From Vagococcus hydrophili (GTDB lineage: Bacteria > Bacillota > Bacilli > Lactobacillales > Vagococcaceae): a stretch of DNA of 64,000 nt. Positions 1 to 8,150 of the stretch are shown one piece after another (position 1 is the stretch's first letter; the number at the start of each line of letters is the position of its first letter). Made by a program: the position numbers and the translations under genes. The stretch lies in the NCBI RefSeq assembly GCF_011304195.1, contig NZ_CP049887.1, positions 2,728,001 through 2,792,000 on the forward strand. The letters run 5' to 3'. The notes under the pieces were generated by a model. That model made no database searches and was not told the origin of the DNA. It was given only the letters and a program-made list of their open reading frames with translations.

Positions 1-105
1 TAATCCTGTTTCTTGATACTGAACAGGTAGTAAATAACCTCCAAAAGGAACAATCTTCCCTTTTAAAGCCACATGAGTCTCATAAAGTGGTGTTTTTTTA
101 TCCAT
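1..105 (-). CDS. gcvT: Glycine cleavage T protein (aminomethyltransferase), 5' end only
   Basis: Only the first 35 codons lie in the window; the gene runs off the left edge. The N-terminus reads [20 protein letters not shown] and continues with [10 protein letters not shown]. This is the characteristic opening of GcvT, where family members carry TPLYxxHxxLGAKMVPFAGWxMPVQY. GcvT transfers the methylene group from the aminomethyl-lipoyl H protein to tetrahydrofolate in the glycine cleavage system. A GAGAGG ribosome binding site lies just upstream of the ATG. The rest of a gcv operon is expected beyond the window edge. I saw no glycine riboswitch in the 190 bases upstream. Confidence 0.85.
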   Translation of the reverse strand, partial: MDKKTPLYETHVALKGKIVPFGGYLLPVQYQETGL

Positions 106-142
106 GACATCCATCCTCTCCATCTTAAAACATAAAAAGTAA

Positions 143-157
143 TGTAACCGCTTTACA
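143..157. promoter_or_regulatory. cre-like imperfect palindrome upstream of gcvT
   Basis: TGTAACCGCTTTACA is an imperfect inverted repeat that resembles a CcpA cre box (TGWAANCGNTNWCA) with one extra base. It lies about 40 bases before the gcvT start, where it could act as a roadblock. The assignment is weak because the spacing is off by one. Confidence 0.3.
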
Positions 158-223
158 TTTAAATGATAACACACTTTTAAGAGAGATAAATTAAAATTCA
201 TAAAGAATTCACACTATTTTTTC

Positions 224-270
224 ACAAAAAAACAGAATAAACTTACCTTTAAAAAAGGGAGTTTATTCTG
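224..270 (-). terminator. Intrinsic terminator of the MFS efflux gene
   Basis: An 11-bp stem (CAGAATAAACT with AGTTTATTCTG) is followed on the minus strand by a run of seven T. It sits just after the stop codon of the MFS gene and separates it from gcvT. Confidence 0.8.
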
Positions 271-297
271 CTTAGATTATTTATAAGTTGCTCGGAG

Positions 298-1668
298 TTA
301 AGCGCTCTTTGTACCACTTTTACTTGAAAATGTTTTAATTACTGCTAGACCACTTAAGACAAGTAAAACGAATAGACAAATCAATGCAACTTTAGAGCCT
401 GTACTTGTTCCTGCTTGATAATCTGTCGCATTACTTTGGAAGACACCAACAATAATCGCAACAAACGATGTTGACACAGCACCCATAAATTGTTGTAAGG
501 TACTAAAAATGGCATTTCCATCATCTTGTAAAGAGGTATCAATCGATGACAAGCCTACTGTCATGACATTACTATAAGATAATCCGACCCCAATCATAAA
601 AATTACATGAGACATTGTAATTAATGTCATGTTGCCCGTTTGAACAACTAAAATTAAACTTAACCAACCCACAACAGAAAATAGTATTCCTAGACCAATT
701 GGTTTTTTAAAGCCCATTTTATCTAATATTTTCCCTGAAACAGGGGCGAATAACGCACCAACTAATGCACCTGGGAACATCATTAAACCTGCTCTTGAAG
801 CTGGAACATCACTCACGATTTGAATAAAGTTAGGTAACACAAATGAAACACCTAATAATAATACTTGATAAACCAAGAAAGATACTAAGTAAATAGTAAA
901 CATTTTATTAGAGAATACTGATAAATTAAGTAATTCTTTTTGTTTGTTAGACCCGTAGAAAAGATATCCTGCTATTAAACCAACTGCTAGAGATCCCCAA
1001 CCAATTGGTGATTGTAAATAACTAAAGAAGAATAATAAACCTGTAAACATCACTGACAAGTAACCAGCTGCTTTAATATTGATTCGATCTGTTTTACCTT
1101 GCTCTTCTTTTGGAATCGCATATAAACCAACAACTGTTGAAACAATTAAAACTGGAATTAAAAACTTATAAATATAAGTCCAATCTAAACTAGTTGTTAA
1201 AATCCCGCCATACGTTGGACCCATGGCTGGGGCAATGGATGTGGTTAAGTTACCAATACCAATCATCATCCCGCGTTTCTTAATCGGAACTTTTGTTAAA
1301 ATAATATTAAACATTAATGGTAATGCGATACCCGTTGCTACCCCTTGAAGCAAGCGTCCAATAAGTAACATACTATAAGTAATTGAGAAGGCATCCACTG
1401 CCACACCTGCTAAAAAGAATAAACTTGAAGCAATAAATAATTGACGTTTACTATAGTTTTTCATTAAATACGATGATAAGGGAACGACGATTGAAATCAT
1501 TAATAGATAGATCGTTGTCACCCATTGTACTTGACTTGTTGTAATGTCAAATTGTTTCATTAATGTTGGGAAGGTCACATTCATAGCGGTTTCAATTAAC
1601 ACCCCTGAAAAAGCCATCATCCCTGTTGCTAGTACTGCTAAATTAACATGAAATTTCTTTGTCTCCAT
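298..1668 (-). CDS. MFS drug efflux transporter (DHA2/EmrB-QacA-like)
   Basis: A multi-pass membrane protein of about 456 residues. It shows MFS hallmarks: GRLLQGVATGIALPL in an early transmembrane helix, and APAMGPTYGG, which resembles the antiporter motif C of drug:H+ exporters. The length and helix density suggest 12-14 membrane segments as in EmrB/LmrB proteins. I chose the ATG at 1668 because AGGAG lies 7 bases before it; an earlier ATG five codons upstream has no such site. The gene has its own strong promoter, an operator-like palindrome and a terminator-type hairpin in the leader, all typical of an inducible resistance pump. The substrate cannot be read from the sequence. Confidence 0.85.
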   Translation of the reverse strand: METKKFHVNLAVLATGMMAFSGVLIETAMNVTFPTLMKQFDITTSQVQWVTTIYLLMISIVVPLSSYLMKNYSKRQLFIASSLFFLAGVAVDAFSITYSMLLIGRLLQGVATGIALPLMFNIILTKVPIKKRGMMIGIGNLTTSIAPAMGPTYGGILTTSLDWTYIYKFLIPVLIVSTVVGLYAIPKEEQGKTDRINIKAAGYLSVMFTGLLFFFSYLQSPIGWGSLAVGLIAGYLFYGSNKQKELLNLSVFSNKMFTIYLVSFLVYQVLLLGVSFVLPNFIQIVSDVPASRAGLMMFPGALVGALFAPVSGKILDKMGFKKPIGLGILFSVVGWLSLILVVQTGNMTLITMSHVIFMIGVGLSYSNVMTVGLSSIDTSLQDDGNAIFSTLQQFMGAVSTSFVAIIVGVFQSNATDYQAGTSTGSKVALICLFVLLVLSGLAVIKTFSSKSGTKSA

Positions 1669-1684
1669 TTTTCCACTCCTCACA

Positions 1685-1726
1685 TAAAAAAGAGACGAAA
1701 CTTATCTAATGATAAATTTCGCCTCT
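1685..1726 (-). promoter_or_regulatory. Terminator-type hairpin in the 5' leader of the MFS gene (attenuator)
   Basis: On the minus strand a 16-bp stem (AGAGGCGAAATTTATC with GATAAGTTTCGTCTCT, loop ATTA) is followed by TTTTTT and then the ribosome binding site of the MFS gene. The two non-Watson-Crick pairs are G-U wobbles in the minus-strand RNA but would be A-C mismatches on the plus strand, so the structure belongs to the MFS transcript. A smaller hairpin (ACACAAA/TTTGTGT, 1734-1751) precedes it. The arrangement suggests premature termination unless an inducer acts. Confidence 0.7.
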
Positions 1727-1770
1727 ATCTCGACACAAATTTCTTTGTGTTATCTGTACGATTTATTCTA

Positions 1771-1803
1771 TTACATTTTATGTAAGTTTTACTTAAATGT
1801 CAA
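1771..1803 (-). promoter_or_regulatory. Promoter and overlapping palindromic operator of the MFS gene
   Basis: Minus-strand TTGACA (1803-1798), a 17-base spacer and TAAAAT (1780-1775) form a near-consensus sigma-A promoter. The perfect palindrome TTACATTTTATGTAA (1771-1785) covers the -10 region, with a second short repeat (GTAA/TTAC) in the spacer. This is the usual geometry of a TetR- or MarR-type repressor site. No repressor gene is adjacent. Confidence 0.75.
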
Positions 1804-1832
1804 GAAAATAAAAGTATTTTTTACTTTAACGT

Positions 1833-3467
1833 TTATTTTACATAAGCTAATCGATACGAAACTGTTCGACCAAATGGGAAAACTTGAATCCCTTCTAAAC
1901 GGTCCGATTTTAAATAACCAACTGCTCCTTGATATAAAGGAAGAACAGCCGCATCTTCTTTAACTAATGTCTTTTCTAAATCACGTAGTTTTTCCCAACG
2001 TTTTTCAGGCTCATTAGCTAAATAAAATCTTGCTTCATTTAAACCTTTATCATAAGAAGTATTTTCATATTTTGCTGTGTTTAATCCACTTTTAGAATCA
2101 TAAAACTCTAAGAAGTTAATTGGATCAGCATAGTCTGGTGTCCATGTTCCAAAGACTAAATCAAATTCACCCTTATTTTGTAAATCTAAACGATTTTGCA
2201 GTGGCATTGATTTCAAGTTAATTTTAAGACCTGGTAGATTTTGTTCTAATTGCCCTTGAACAAACTCAATTGTCTTTTTAGCAGCCCCAGTATCAGCAGA
2301 TAATAATTCTAATTCAATTTTATCTTTACCTAATTCTTTTTTAGCTACTTCCCATGTTTTTTTCGCTTCTTTTTTATCAAAGGTAATCATATCGCCATTT
2401 TCTTTACGGAAATCTTCACCTGATTTTGGATCTTTCGCAAAATTTTCTGGAATAAAGCCATTTAATCCAATCGAACCATCTCCTAAGATGTCTTTTGCAA
2501 ATTGCTCTTTATCAATAGCTTGTAAGAAAGCTTTTCTAACATTAACATTTCCTGTCACTTCACGCTTATGATTAGGACTTAAATAACCTACCATGGCTTT
2601 TGGAACAAATGTTGCTTGTTCTGAATCACGGTATTGTTGAGCGTAGCTATCTGCTAAAGTGATATAATCAACATCGCCTGCTTCAAACAATTGAACACTT
2701 GTTGCAACTTCTTTGACTACTTGAACATTGATTTTATCTAACTTAACATTTTTTGCATCCCAATACTCTGGATTTTTTTCTAATTGCCATGTATCATTGG
2801 TTCCGTTCCAACCTTTAATCAAGAAAGGTCCATTACCCACAAAATTTTCAGCGGTTGTTCCATAGTTGCTACCTTTTTCTTTCACGAAAGTTGTGTTTTT
2901 AGGCATGAATGGTGTTCCTACAAGAACTTGTGCCAAATAAGGAATTGGGTATTCTAAAGTTAGCTCCAAGGTTTGATCATCTTTAGCAACCACACCAAAC
3001 TCATCTAATGTTTTGCTACCTTCACGAATACTACGGCCATTTTTAAAGATATCCATTTGGTTACTACTTGTCGATCCGTATTTAGGATCAACCACATTTT
3101 TAAAAGATGTCACAAAATCACTGGCTTTAACGGCATCTCCATTAGACCATTTAGCTTCTTCTCTTATTTTAAACGTATAAACTAAACCGTCTTGACTCAC
3201 TTTAGGTTCTTCTTTAGCCATAGCTAGTTCAGGTTGTCCTTTTTCATTTAAACGATATAATCCTTCTGTTGTTTGACCAATCATATCTGAACTATTCACA
3301 TCTGTATAAAACGCGCTGTCTAGTGTTGACAATTCACCACTTGAGACCACATTGATCTCTTGTTTCACATTTTTATTGTCTTTGTTTGCTTCTTTTTCTT
3401 TATTTCCACCACAAGCTGTTAGAAGTACCACACTTGCGATTAATAACATACCAATTTTCTTTTTCAT
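1833..3467 (-). CDS. Peptide ABC transporter substrate-binding lipoprotein (OppA family)
   Basis: A 544-residue family-5 extracellular solute-binding protein. The N-terminus has a lipoprotein signal: Lys-rich start, hydrophobic stretch and lipobox LTACGG, so it should be anchored to the outer face of the membrane. Later segments match the OppA fold, for example NVRKAFLQAIDKEQFAKDIL and the C-terminal FGTWTPDYADPINFLEFY. The start at 3467 follows GGGGGTAGG. It lies 14 bases behind the amidotransferase gene and probably shares its transcript. No permease or ATPase genes are adjacent, so it must borrow an Opp system encoded elsewhere. The ligand is unknown; oligopeptides or glutathione-like peptides are possible. 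Confidence 0.85.
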   Translation of the reverse strand: MKKKIGMLLIASVVLLTACGGNKEKEANKDNKNVKQEINVVSSGELSTLDSAFYTDVNSSDMIGQTTEGLYRLNEKGQPELAMAKEEPKVSQDGLVYTFKIREEAKWSNGDAVKASDFVTSFKNVVDPKYGSTSSNQMDIFKNGRSIREGSKTLDEFGVVAKDDQTLELTLEYPIPYLAQVLVGTPFMPKNTTFVKEKGSNYGTTAENFVGNGPFLIKGWNGTNDTWQLEKNPEYWDAKNVKLDKINVQVVKEVATSVQLFEAGDVDYITLADSYAQQYRDSEQATFVPKAMVGYLSPNHKREVTGNVNVRKAFLQAIDKEQFAKDILGDGSIGLNGFIPENFAKDPKSGEDFRKENGDMITFDKKEAKKTWEVAKKELGKDKIELELLSADTGAAKKTIEFVQGQLEQNLPGLKINLKSMPLQNRLDLQNKGEFDLVFGTWTPDYADPINFLEFYDSKSGLNTAKYENTSYDKGLNEARFYLANEPEKRWEKLRDLEKTLVKEDAAVLPLYQGAVGYLKSDRLEGIQVFPFGRTVSYRLAYVK

Positions 3468-3481
3468 TTTTCCTACCCCCA

Positions 3482-4207
3482 TTAAAGTTCATTCACAACA
3501 TATTGGAACATGCGACGTTCTTGTTCTAATTCTTCGTATGAAAAATCAGGATGCCACTGAACACCTAGTAACCGCTGCTCCTTATTCACGCTCTCAACAC
3601 CTTCTACAATCTGATCCTCACTAACTGCTGTGAGTTTTAAAGGTGTCGCTAAATCTTTAATTGACTGAAAATGGAAAGAATTAACACTTGTTTCTTCTCC
3701 GTAAATTTCTCTTAAAATACTATCATTCTCAGTTTGAATTTTATGTGTGGGAACTTGTCTTGGAATTGGCTCTTGCATATGTGTCACTTTTTGATTTTCT
3801 CTTGTGCTAATATCTTGAAACAGCGTTCCCCCTAGTGTGACATTTAATAATTGTAACCCTCGGCAAACGGCAAAAATAGGTTTCTTTTGCTTAAGTGTTT
3901 CTTCGATTAATGCCATCTCAAATTCATCTCGAGCAGTCATCATTAAAGAATGATCAAAAATGGGTGTTTCATTATAAAACTTAGGATTAACATTTTGACC
4001 TCCTGTTAAGATCAACTTGTCAATTTGAGAAACATACATTTTTGCATCTTCTTTGGTTCCTAAAGGTAATAGTAAAGGCAATCCTCCCGCTAATTGAACC
4101 CCTTTTACGTAACCTGATGGAATATAACTAATCGGTAAATTATGTAACTTATCTCCTGAATCTGCGATATCGTTGGCTGAAATTCCTACTACTGGTTTCT
4201 TCGTCAT
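3482..4207 (-). CDS. Class I glutamine amidotransferase-like gamma-glutamyl hydrolase (PuuD/peptidase C26)
   Basis: A 241-residue protein of the C26/PuuD family. The nucleophile sits in AVCRGLQLLNVTLGG and the catalytic His in QWHPDFSYEE near the C-terminus. GGLPLLLP and LILTGGQNVNP are also typical of the family. Members cleave gamma-glutamyl bonds, such as gamma-glutamyl-GABA. It is the first full gene of a two-gene unit with the OppA-like lipoprotein. Its ribosome binding site (GAGG at 4218-4215) can pair with the end of a small upstream ORF that finishes in three Cys codons. That context hints at use of a Cys-containing gamma-glutamyl peptide, which is inference only. Confidence 0.8.
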   Translation of the reverse strand: MTKKPVVGISANDIADSGDKLHNLPISYIPSGYVKGVQLAGGLPLLLPLGTKEDAKMYVSQIDKLILTGGQNVNPKFYNETPIFDHSLMMTARDEFEMALIEETLKQKKPIFAVCRGLQLLNVTLGGTLFQDISTRENQKVTHMQEPIPRQVPTHKIQTENDSILREIYGEETSVNSFHFQSIKDLATPLKLTAVSEDQIVEGVESVNKEQRLLGVQWHPDFSYEELEQERRMFQYVVNEL

Positions 4208-4214
4208 TTGTTTT

Positions 4215-4250
4215 CCTCTTTTTCAATTTTTTTGTCTCATTAGAAAAAGA
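4215..4250 (-). promoter_or_regulatory. Possible translational attenuator hairpin masking the amidotransferase RBS
   Basis: On the minus strand the last codons of the small upstream ORF contain TCTTTTTC (4250-4243). This is perfectly complementary to GAAAAAGA (4224-4217), which overlaps the AGAGG ribosome binding site of the next gene. A ribosome held at the Cys codons would cover the left arm and free the site. The pairing is seen in the sequence; the mechanism is inference. Confidence 0.5.
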
Positions 4251-4359
4251 TGCAACAACATTGGTGGTCTTCCGATTCTTGGACAGAAAAGTCCTTAACT
4301 TTGATACATAAACGACTAATAAAATAAGCTATAAATAATGATTGCGTCATTTCTTTCAA
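4240..4359 (-). CDS. 39-codon upstream ORF ending in Cys-Cys-Cys-Ile-Phe-Phe (candidate Cys-sensing leader peptide)
   Basis: A TTG start at 4359 is preceded by AAAGGGGTGG with a 5-base gap, a good ribosome binding site. The peptide begins MKEMTQSLFIAYFISRLC and ends ESEDHQCCCIFF. The three consecutive Cys codons (TGT TGT TGC, 4260-4252) lie just before the stop. The ORF ends 32 bases before the amidotransferase start, with no terminator between. Polycysteine upstream ORFs that act as cysteine-responsive attenuators are known in mycobacteria; I know of no described Firmicutes case. It could instead be a small secreted or membrane peptide, since residues 8-17 are hydrophobic. Confidence 0.55.
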   Translation of the reverse strand: MKEMTQSLFIAYFISRLCIKVKDFSVQESEDHQCCCIFF

Positions 4360-4463
4360 ATTAACCACCCCTTTAATGTTATCACTAAAAACAAAATATG
4401 AATAACGTCTCATTTGATTTTAATGTATTGGAAAGAGCTTACCAAATTGCTTACTTAAAGTCA

Positions 4464-4498
4464 ATAAAAAAAGAAACAGAATGTTATATTCCGTTTCT
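4464..4498 (-). terminator. rlmN terminator
   Basis: The stem GAAACGGAAT/ATTCTGTTTC (one G-U pair on the minus strand) is followed by seven T on the minus strand, just after the rlmN stop codon. Confidence 0.85.
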
Positions 4499-4506
4499 TT
4501 TTTGAA

Positions 4507-5565
4507 TTATTTTTTCTTTTTCATCTGTTTACTTCTTAGCTGACCACATGCTGCATCAATATCTGTACCGAATTCTTGACGAATCACCGCGTTAATATTA
4601 TTTTTTTGTAACACATCATAAAATGCAACAATGTCTTTTTTGGTGCTTCGTTGGTAATTATCATGTTCACTTACTGGATTATAAGGAATCAAGTTAACAT
4701 ACGTTAATTTTTTCTTATCGCTTAACAAATCAGCTAACTGTTGGGCATGCTCCGGACGATCATTAACATTTGATAGCATGATATATTCAAAGGTCACTCG
4801 TCGATTTGTCTCTGCGATGTAAAAATCAACTGCGTCCATTAATTTTTCCAATGGATAGGCTTTGTTAATAACCATCATCGCTGTTCTCACGTCATTATTA
4901 GGCGCATGAAGGGAAATAGCCAAGTTAACTTGTAACCCGTTTGTCGCAAATTTCTTGATTTTTGGCACTAAACCACTTGTTGAAACAGTCATATGTCTTG
5001 CTCCAATCGCTAGACCATTTGAATCATTCATAATGTGTAAGAAATTCATCACGTTATCGTAATTATCAAAAGGTTCACCAATTCCCATTACCACAATATG
5101 ACTGACACGTTCACCTTGTTCTCTTTGATCAAAGTAATGTTGAACTTGCATAATTTGAGCAACAATTTCTCCAGCTGTAAGATTTCTTTGTTTTTTGAGT
5201 AATCCACTCGCACAGAAAGAACAACCAATATTACAACCGATTTGTGTTGTCACGCAGACAGAAAAACCGTATTTTTGGCGCATTAACACCGTTTCAATCA
5301 TGTGTTTGTCTTCTAATTCAAATAAATATTTAACTGTTCCGTCATTTGATTCTTGAACAACGACTTCATTTAAAGGATTAATGATGAATTCTGCTTCCAA
5401 TTTAGCTAATAAATCCTTAGAGATGTTCTTCATTTCACTAAATTCACGAACTCTTTTTTGATATAACCAATCCCAAATTTGACTGCCTCTAAATTTCTTT
5501 TCGCCGTTATTTACTAACCATTGATTCAACTCTTCTTGAGTTAATCCATAAATAGATGGTTTCAT
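4507..5565 (-). CDS. rlmN: 23S rRNA (adenine-2503-C2)-methyltransferase / tRNA A37 methyltransferase
   Basis: A 352-residue radical SAM enzyme that methylates C2 of A2503 in the peptidyl-transferase centre of 23S rRNA, and of A37 in some tRNAs. The iron-sulfur cluster motif CxxxCxxC is seen in [13 protein letters not shown]. The second catalytic Cys is in [10 protein letters not shown] near the C-terminus, and [13 protein letters not shown] is the family's SAM-binding segment. Length is normal. The GTAGG-type ribosome binding site fits the ATG at 5565. It is monocistronic, with its own promoter and terminator. Confidence 0.95.
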   Translation of the reverse strand: MKPSIYGLTQEELNQWLVNNGEKKFRGSQIWDWLYQKRVREFSEMKNISKDLLAKLEAEFIINPLNEVVVQESNDGTVKYLFELEDKHMIETVLMRQKYGFSVCVTTQIGCNIGCSFCASGLLKKQRNLTAGEIVAQIMQVQHYFDQREQGERVSHIVVMGIGEPFDNYDNVMNFLHIMNDSNGLAIGARHMTVSTSGLVPKIKKFATNGLQVNLAISLHAPNNDVRTAMMVINKAYPLEKLMDAVDFYIAETNRRVTFEYIMLSNVNDRPEHAQQLADLLSDKKKLTYVNLIPYNPVSEHDNYQRSTKKDIVAFYDVLQKNNINAVIRQEFGTDIDAACGQLRSKQMKKKK

Positions 5566-5603
5566 TTTTTAATTCCTACTTTCCAAAGTTTGTAGACTTT
5601 ATC

Positions 5604-5632
5604 ACTATAAAGGAAAACAACTCCTAATGCAA
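5604..5632 (-). promoter_or_regulatory. rlmN promoter
   Basis: Minus-strand TTGCAT (5632-5627), a 17-base spacer and TATAGT (5609-5604). A perfect 12-base palindrome, TTTACCGGTAAA (5636-5647), sits just upstream of the -35 box and may bind a regulator. Confidence 0.6.
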
Positions 5633-5701
5633 TAATTTACCGGTAAATGAACTTGATAAATCCTTACTTTTTCGATTGACCAACAGGAAAAAGAAATTTT
5701 T

Positions 5702-6364
5702 TTAAAGGTTCTTATTTAACAACTTAAGAGCCTCTTTTTGTGCAAAAATGGTAAGCTCATTTTCCTCAACAAAAGCTATGACCCATTCCGGATTTGTTTT
5801 AGCGTATTGTCTCAGTGACCAACCGATTGCTTTTTGAATAAAAAATTCATCTGTTCTAATATCATACCAAATAGCTTTACTTAATAAGTCTGTATTGGTC
5901 AGCTCTTTTTCCATTAATTGTAAATTAATAGCCACTCGTCTCATCCATAAATTATCATGACCATAAAAATAATCAAAAACTTTTTCTTTGTCTTCAGGAT
6001 ACTTTTTGATATATAAACCATAAATTTTTCGCCAAGCATCCACTGTATCCCACCAAGACTTCTCCTGAATAAATTTCGTATACTTTTCTAATTCTTCCCA
6101 AGATAATCGTTTAAAATTGGCTTCACACATATCAATTGCTACATTTTGATATTCTCTTTCTTCTCTCTCATATAATTCTCTAATCATTTCAAAAAGCTCT
6201 TCAAGCGAAACCTTCTTGCTTTGACTAATCAGCTCTTTACTTTGTTCTCTACGAGCAACTGCTTTAACACCAACAAAAGAATAACGATTTTTCATATAAT
6301 TTTCCATTGGTATTTTATTTTCAGCTAAGCCTTGTAGCTCAAATTCTCTAATCAATTGCCTCAC
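5702..6364 (-). CDS. AlkD-like DNA alkylation repair glycosylase
   Basis: A 220-residue HEAT-repeat protein of the AlkC/AlkD family, which excises positively charged alkylated purines. Residues matching the AlkD active site are visible: WWDTVD holds the catalytic Trp/Asp, the Arg of WMRRVAINLQL contacts DNA, and GWSLRQYAKTNPEWV supplies the later Trp. The reading frame overlaps the end of the upstream histidine kinase gene by 17 bases. It is therefore probably translationally coupled to it, an unusual partner for a two-component system. Length is normal. Confidence 0.85.
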   Translation of the reverse strand: MRQLIREFELQGLAENKIPMENYMKNRYSFVGVKAVARREQSKELISQSKKVSLEELFEMIRELYEREEREYQNVAIDMCEANFKRLSWEELEKYTKFIQEKSWWDTVDAWRKIYGLYIKKYPEDKEKVFDYFYGHDNLWMRRVAINLQLMEKELTNTDLLSKAIWYDIRTDEFFIQKAIGWSLRQYAKTNPEWVIAFVEENELTIFAQKEALKLLNKNL

Positions 6365-7340
6365 TCCTTATATTATTCAGATGGATAATCATCACAGTTC
6401 CTTTATTCACTTTTGATTCAACAGAAATCCGGTGATTTAATTTTAAACAGACTTGTTGCGTTAAATATAATCCCATGCCTGTCGCTTCTTGAATTTCTCG
6501 CCCTGTTTTCCCTGTAAAAAAGGGACGGAAAATTCTTGGTAAATTACTTTGAGAAATCCCCATTCCATAATCTTTAATCATTACTTGAATTTCTTCTGAA
6601 GTTTCTACTGCTTTGATCTCCAAACGATGCTCATTTTTTTCTGTGTATTTAATACTATTTAAAATTATTTGAGTTAAGCAAAAACCTAACCATTTTTGAT
6701 CGGACTCAATAAACAAATCCTTTTCAATTAATACTTTCGGGTAAATTTCATTTCTAATTAGATTTCTTTTCTGTTCATTTAAAATTTTTACAACTAGCTC
6801 TCTAATATTCACTTTCTCAATCATTAAATCATGTTGAAAAGCATCTAATCTCGCCATATTTAACGCAAGATTAAGACCTTCTTTTAGTTTATCTATTTCT
6901 TCTAATAAACTATCTTTTTCATAATTATCACCATCAATCATTAATTCCATCACAGTGATTGGCGTTTTCATTTGATGCACCCATTCGTACATAAAGTTTT
7001 GATGATCTGCCATTTTATTTTTGTAACCTTTAATTTCTTGATAGTAGTTTAATTGCTCCTTTGACATTAATCGATATAAGTCATTTGACAAGGTTGACCC
7101 ATCTTCTGCTAATTTTTCGATGGAGCTACCCTTTTTTAAAGATAGCAAAGAGTATAATTGCCGTTGCCTAAACCAGGTAATCCCAAGCAAAGAAATAGTC
7201 GATACCAGAATTAGAAGACACCCATAAATTAAAATATTCCAATTGTGGTAACCATCCAAATACATTAAACTCATAAACAAACTAATCACGATAATAACTA
7301 ATAACAAATAAGGTAAATGGTGTTTTATATATCGTTTCAT
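6348..7340 (-). CDS. Intramembrane-sensing histidine kinase (BceS-like)
   Basis: A 330-residue sensor kinase with two N-terminal membrane helices (about residues 10-30 and 35-55) joined by a very short loop. This is the intramembrane-sensing architecture of BceS/NsaS kinases. The H box is FMYEWVHQMKTPITV, the N box ILNSIKYTE, and the G boxes DYGMGIS and ATGMGLYL. It is preceded by its response regulator with a 3-base gap and overlaps the AlkD gene downstream. Kinases of this type normally work with a BceAB-type ABC transporter, but none is present in this window. Confidence 0.88.
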   Translation of the reverse strand: MKRYIKHHLPYLLLVIIVISLFMSLMYLDGYHNWNILIYGCLLILVSTISLLGITWFRQRQLYSLLSLKKGSSIEKLAEDGSTLSNDLYRLMSKEQLNYYQEIKGYKNKMADHQNFMYEWVHQMKTPITVMELMIDGDNYEKDSLLEEIDKLKEGLNLALNMARLDAFQHDLMIEKVNIRELVVKILNEQKRNLIRNEIYPKVLIEKDLFIESDQKWLGFCLTQIILNSIKYTEKNEHRLEIKAVETSEEIQVMIKDYGMGISQSNLPRIFRPFFTGKTGREIQEATGMGLYLTQQVCLKLNHRISVESKVNKGTVMIIHLNNIRSEAID

Positions 7341-7343
7341 TAT

Positions 7344-8036
7344 TTACTCGCTCATCGATAAAACCAATCGATATCCCTTCCCACGGACTGTTAAAATACT
7401 GTCCTCTAATCCTAAACAATCCATTTTCTTTCTTAACCTCGTCATATTAACTGAAAGTGTATTATCATCCACAAAGGACTCCACATCCCAAATCTTAGCA
7501 AGTAATTCTTGCCTTGAAATGACTTCTGGATACTTACTTAGTAACGTTTCTAAAAGTTGCCCTTCTTTTTGGGAAAGCAGTTCTGTTTGGTTATTACATT
7601 TAACCTCCAAACGCTCCGGATAAAAAGTAATACCTTTTTGTTTAATAATGCGTTCTTCTTTTAAATCCGAATACTCTCCGTAAGCCCTTCTTAAATGAGA
7701 TTTAACTTTTGCGATAAGTAGTTCATATGAAAATGGCTTCACTAAATAATCATCTCCACCATATTCTAAAGCCATTACCTGATCCATTTGACCATCTCTG
7801 GCGGATATAAATATAATCGGGGATTTAGATTTCTTTCTGATTTGAGTGGTCCAATAAAAACCGTCAAAATACGGAATATTGATATCCATCAAAATCAAAT
7901 GAGCTTCACTTTTTTCAAACAACTCCCCTACTTTTTCAAAGTCATCTATTGCACAAACATCATATTGGTATTTTTCTAAATGAGTTTTGATTAACCCTCT
8001 AAGTTTTGTATCATCTTCAACTAAAAATATTTTCAT
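7344..8036 (-). CDS. OmpR-family response regulator (BceR-like)
   Basis: A 230-residue regulator with a receiver domain (residues 1-115; acidic patch EDD, phospho-acceptor Asp in LMDINIPYFDG, Lys in YLVKPFSYE) and a C-terminal winged-helix domain ending in VRGKGYRLV. It is the first gene of the regulator-kinase-alkD unit and pairs with the BceS-like kinase. Close relatives control defence against cell-wall antibiotics. The target here is unknown. Confidence 0.9.
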   Translation of the reverse strand: MKIFLVEDDTKLRGLIKTHLEKYQYDVCAIDDFEKVGELFEKSEAHLILMDINIPYFDGFYWTTQIRKKSKSPIIFISARDGQMDQVMALEYGGDDYLVKPFSYELLIAKVKSHLRRAYGEYSDLKEERIIKQKGITFYPERLEVKCNNQTELLSQKEGQLLETLLSKYPEVISRQELLAKIWDVESFVDDNTLSVNMTRLRKKMDCLGLEDSILTVRGKGYRLVLSMSE

Positions 8037-8093
8037 TTTGTCACCAACTTTATTATTGTTCCTTTCATTTTACTATATATATTGCTCAACCGA

Positions 8094-8145
8094 CAAAAAA
8101 GTAAGAATAAATCACAAAAAATACTGTGACCCATTCTTACTTTTA
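8094..8145 (-). terminator. Terminator after fumC
   Basis: A long hairpin with outer stem AAGTAAGAAT/ATTCTTACTT and an inner TCAC/GTGA pair, followed on the minus strand by TTTTTT. It ends the ansA-aspA-mae-fumC transcript. Confidence 0.8.
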
Positions 8146-8150
8146 GTTTT

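Noticed and set aside
106-297. Glycine riboswitch before gcvT
   Set aside because: The 190-base upstream region is AT-rich and holds only a terminator and a cre-like site; no glycine aptamer motifs are visible.
4250-4327. Plus-strand 25-codon ORF (MQQHWWSSDSW) opposite the polycysteine ORF
   Set aside because: No ribosome binding site, and it lies antisense to the better supported minus-strand ORF.
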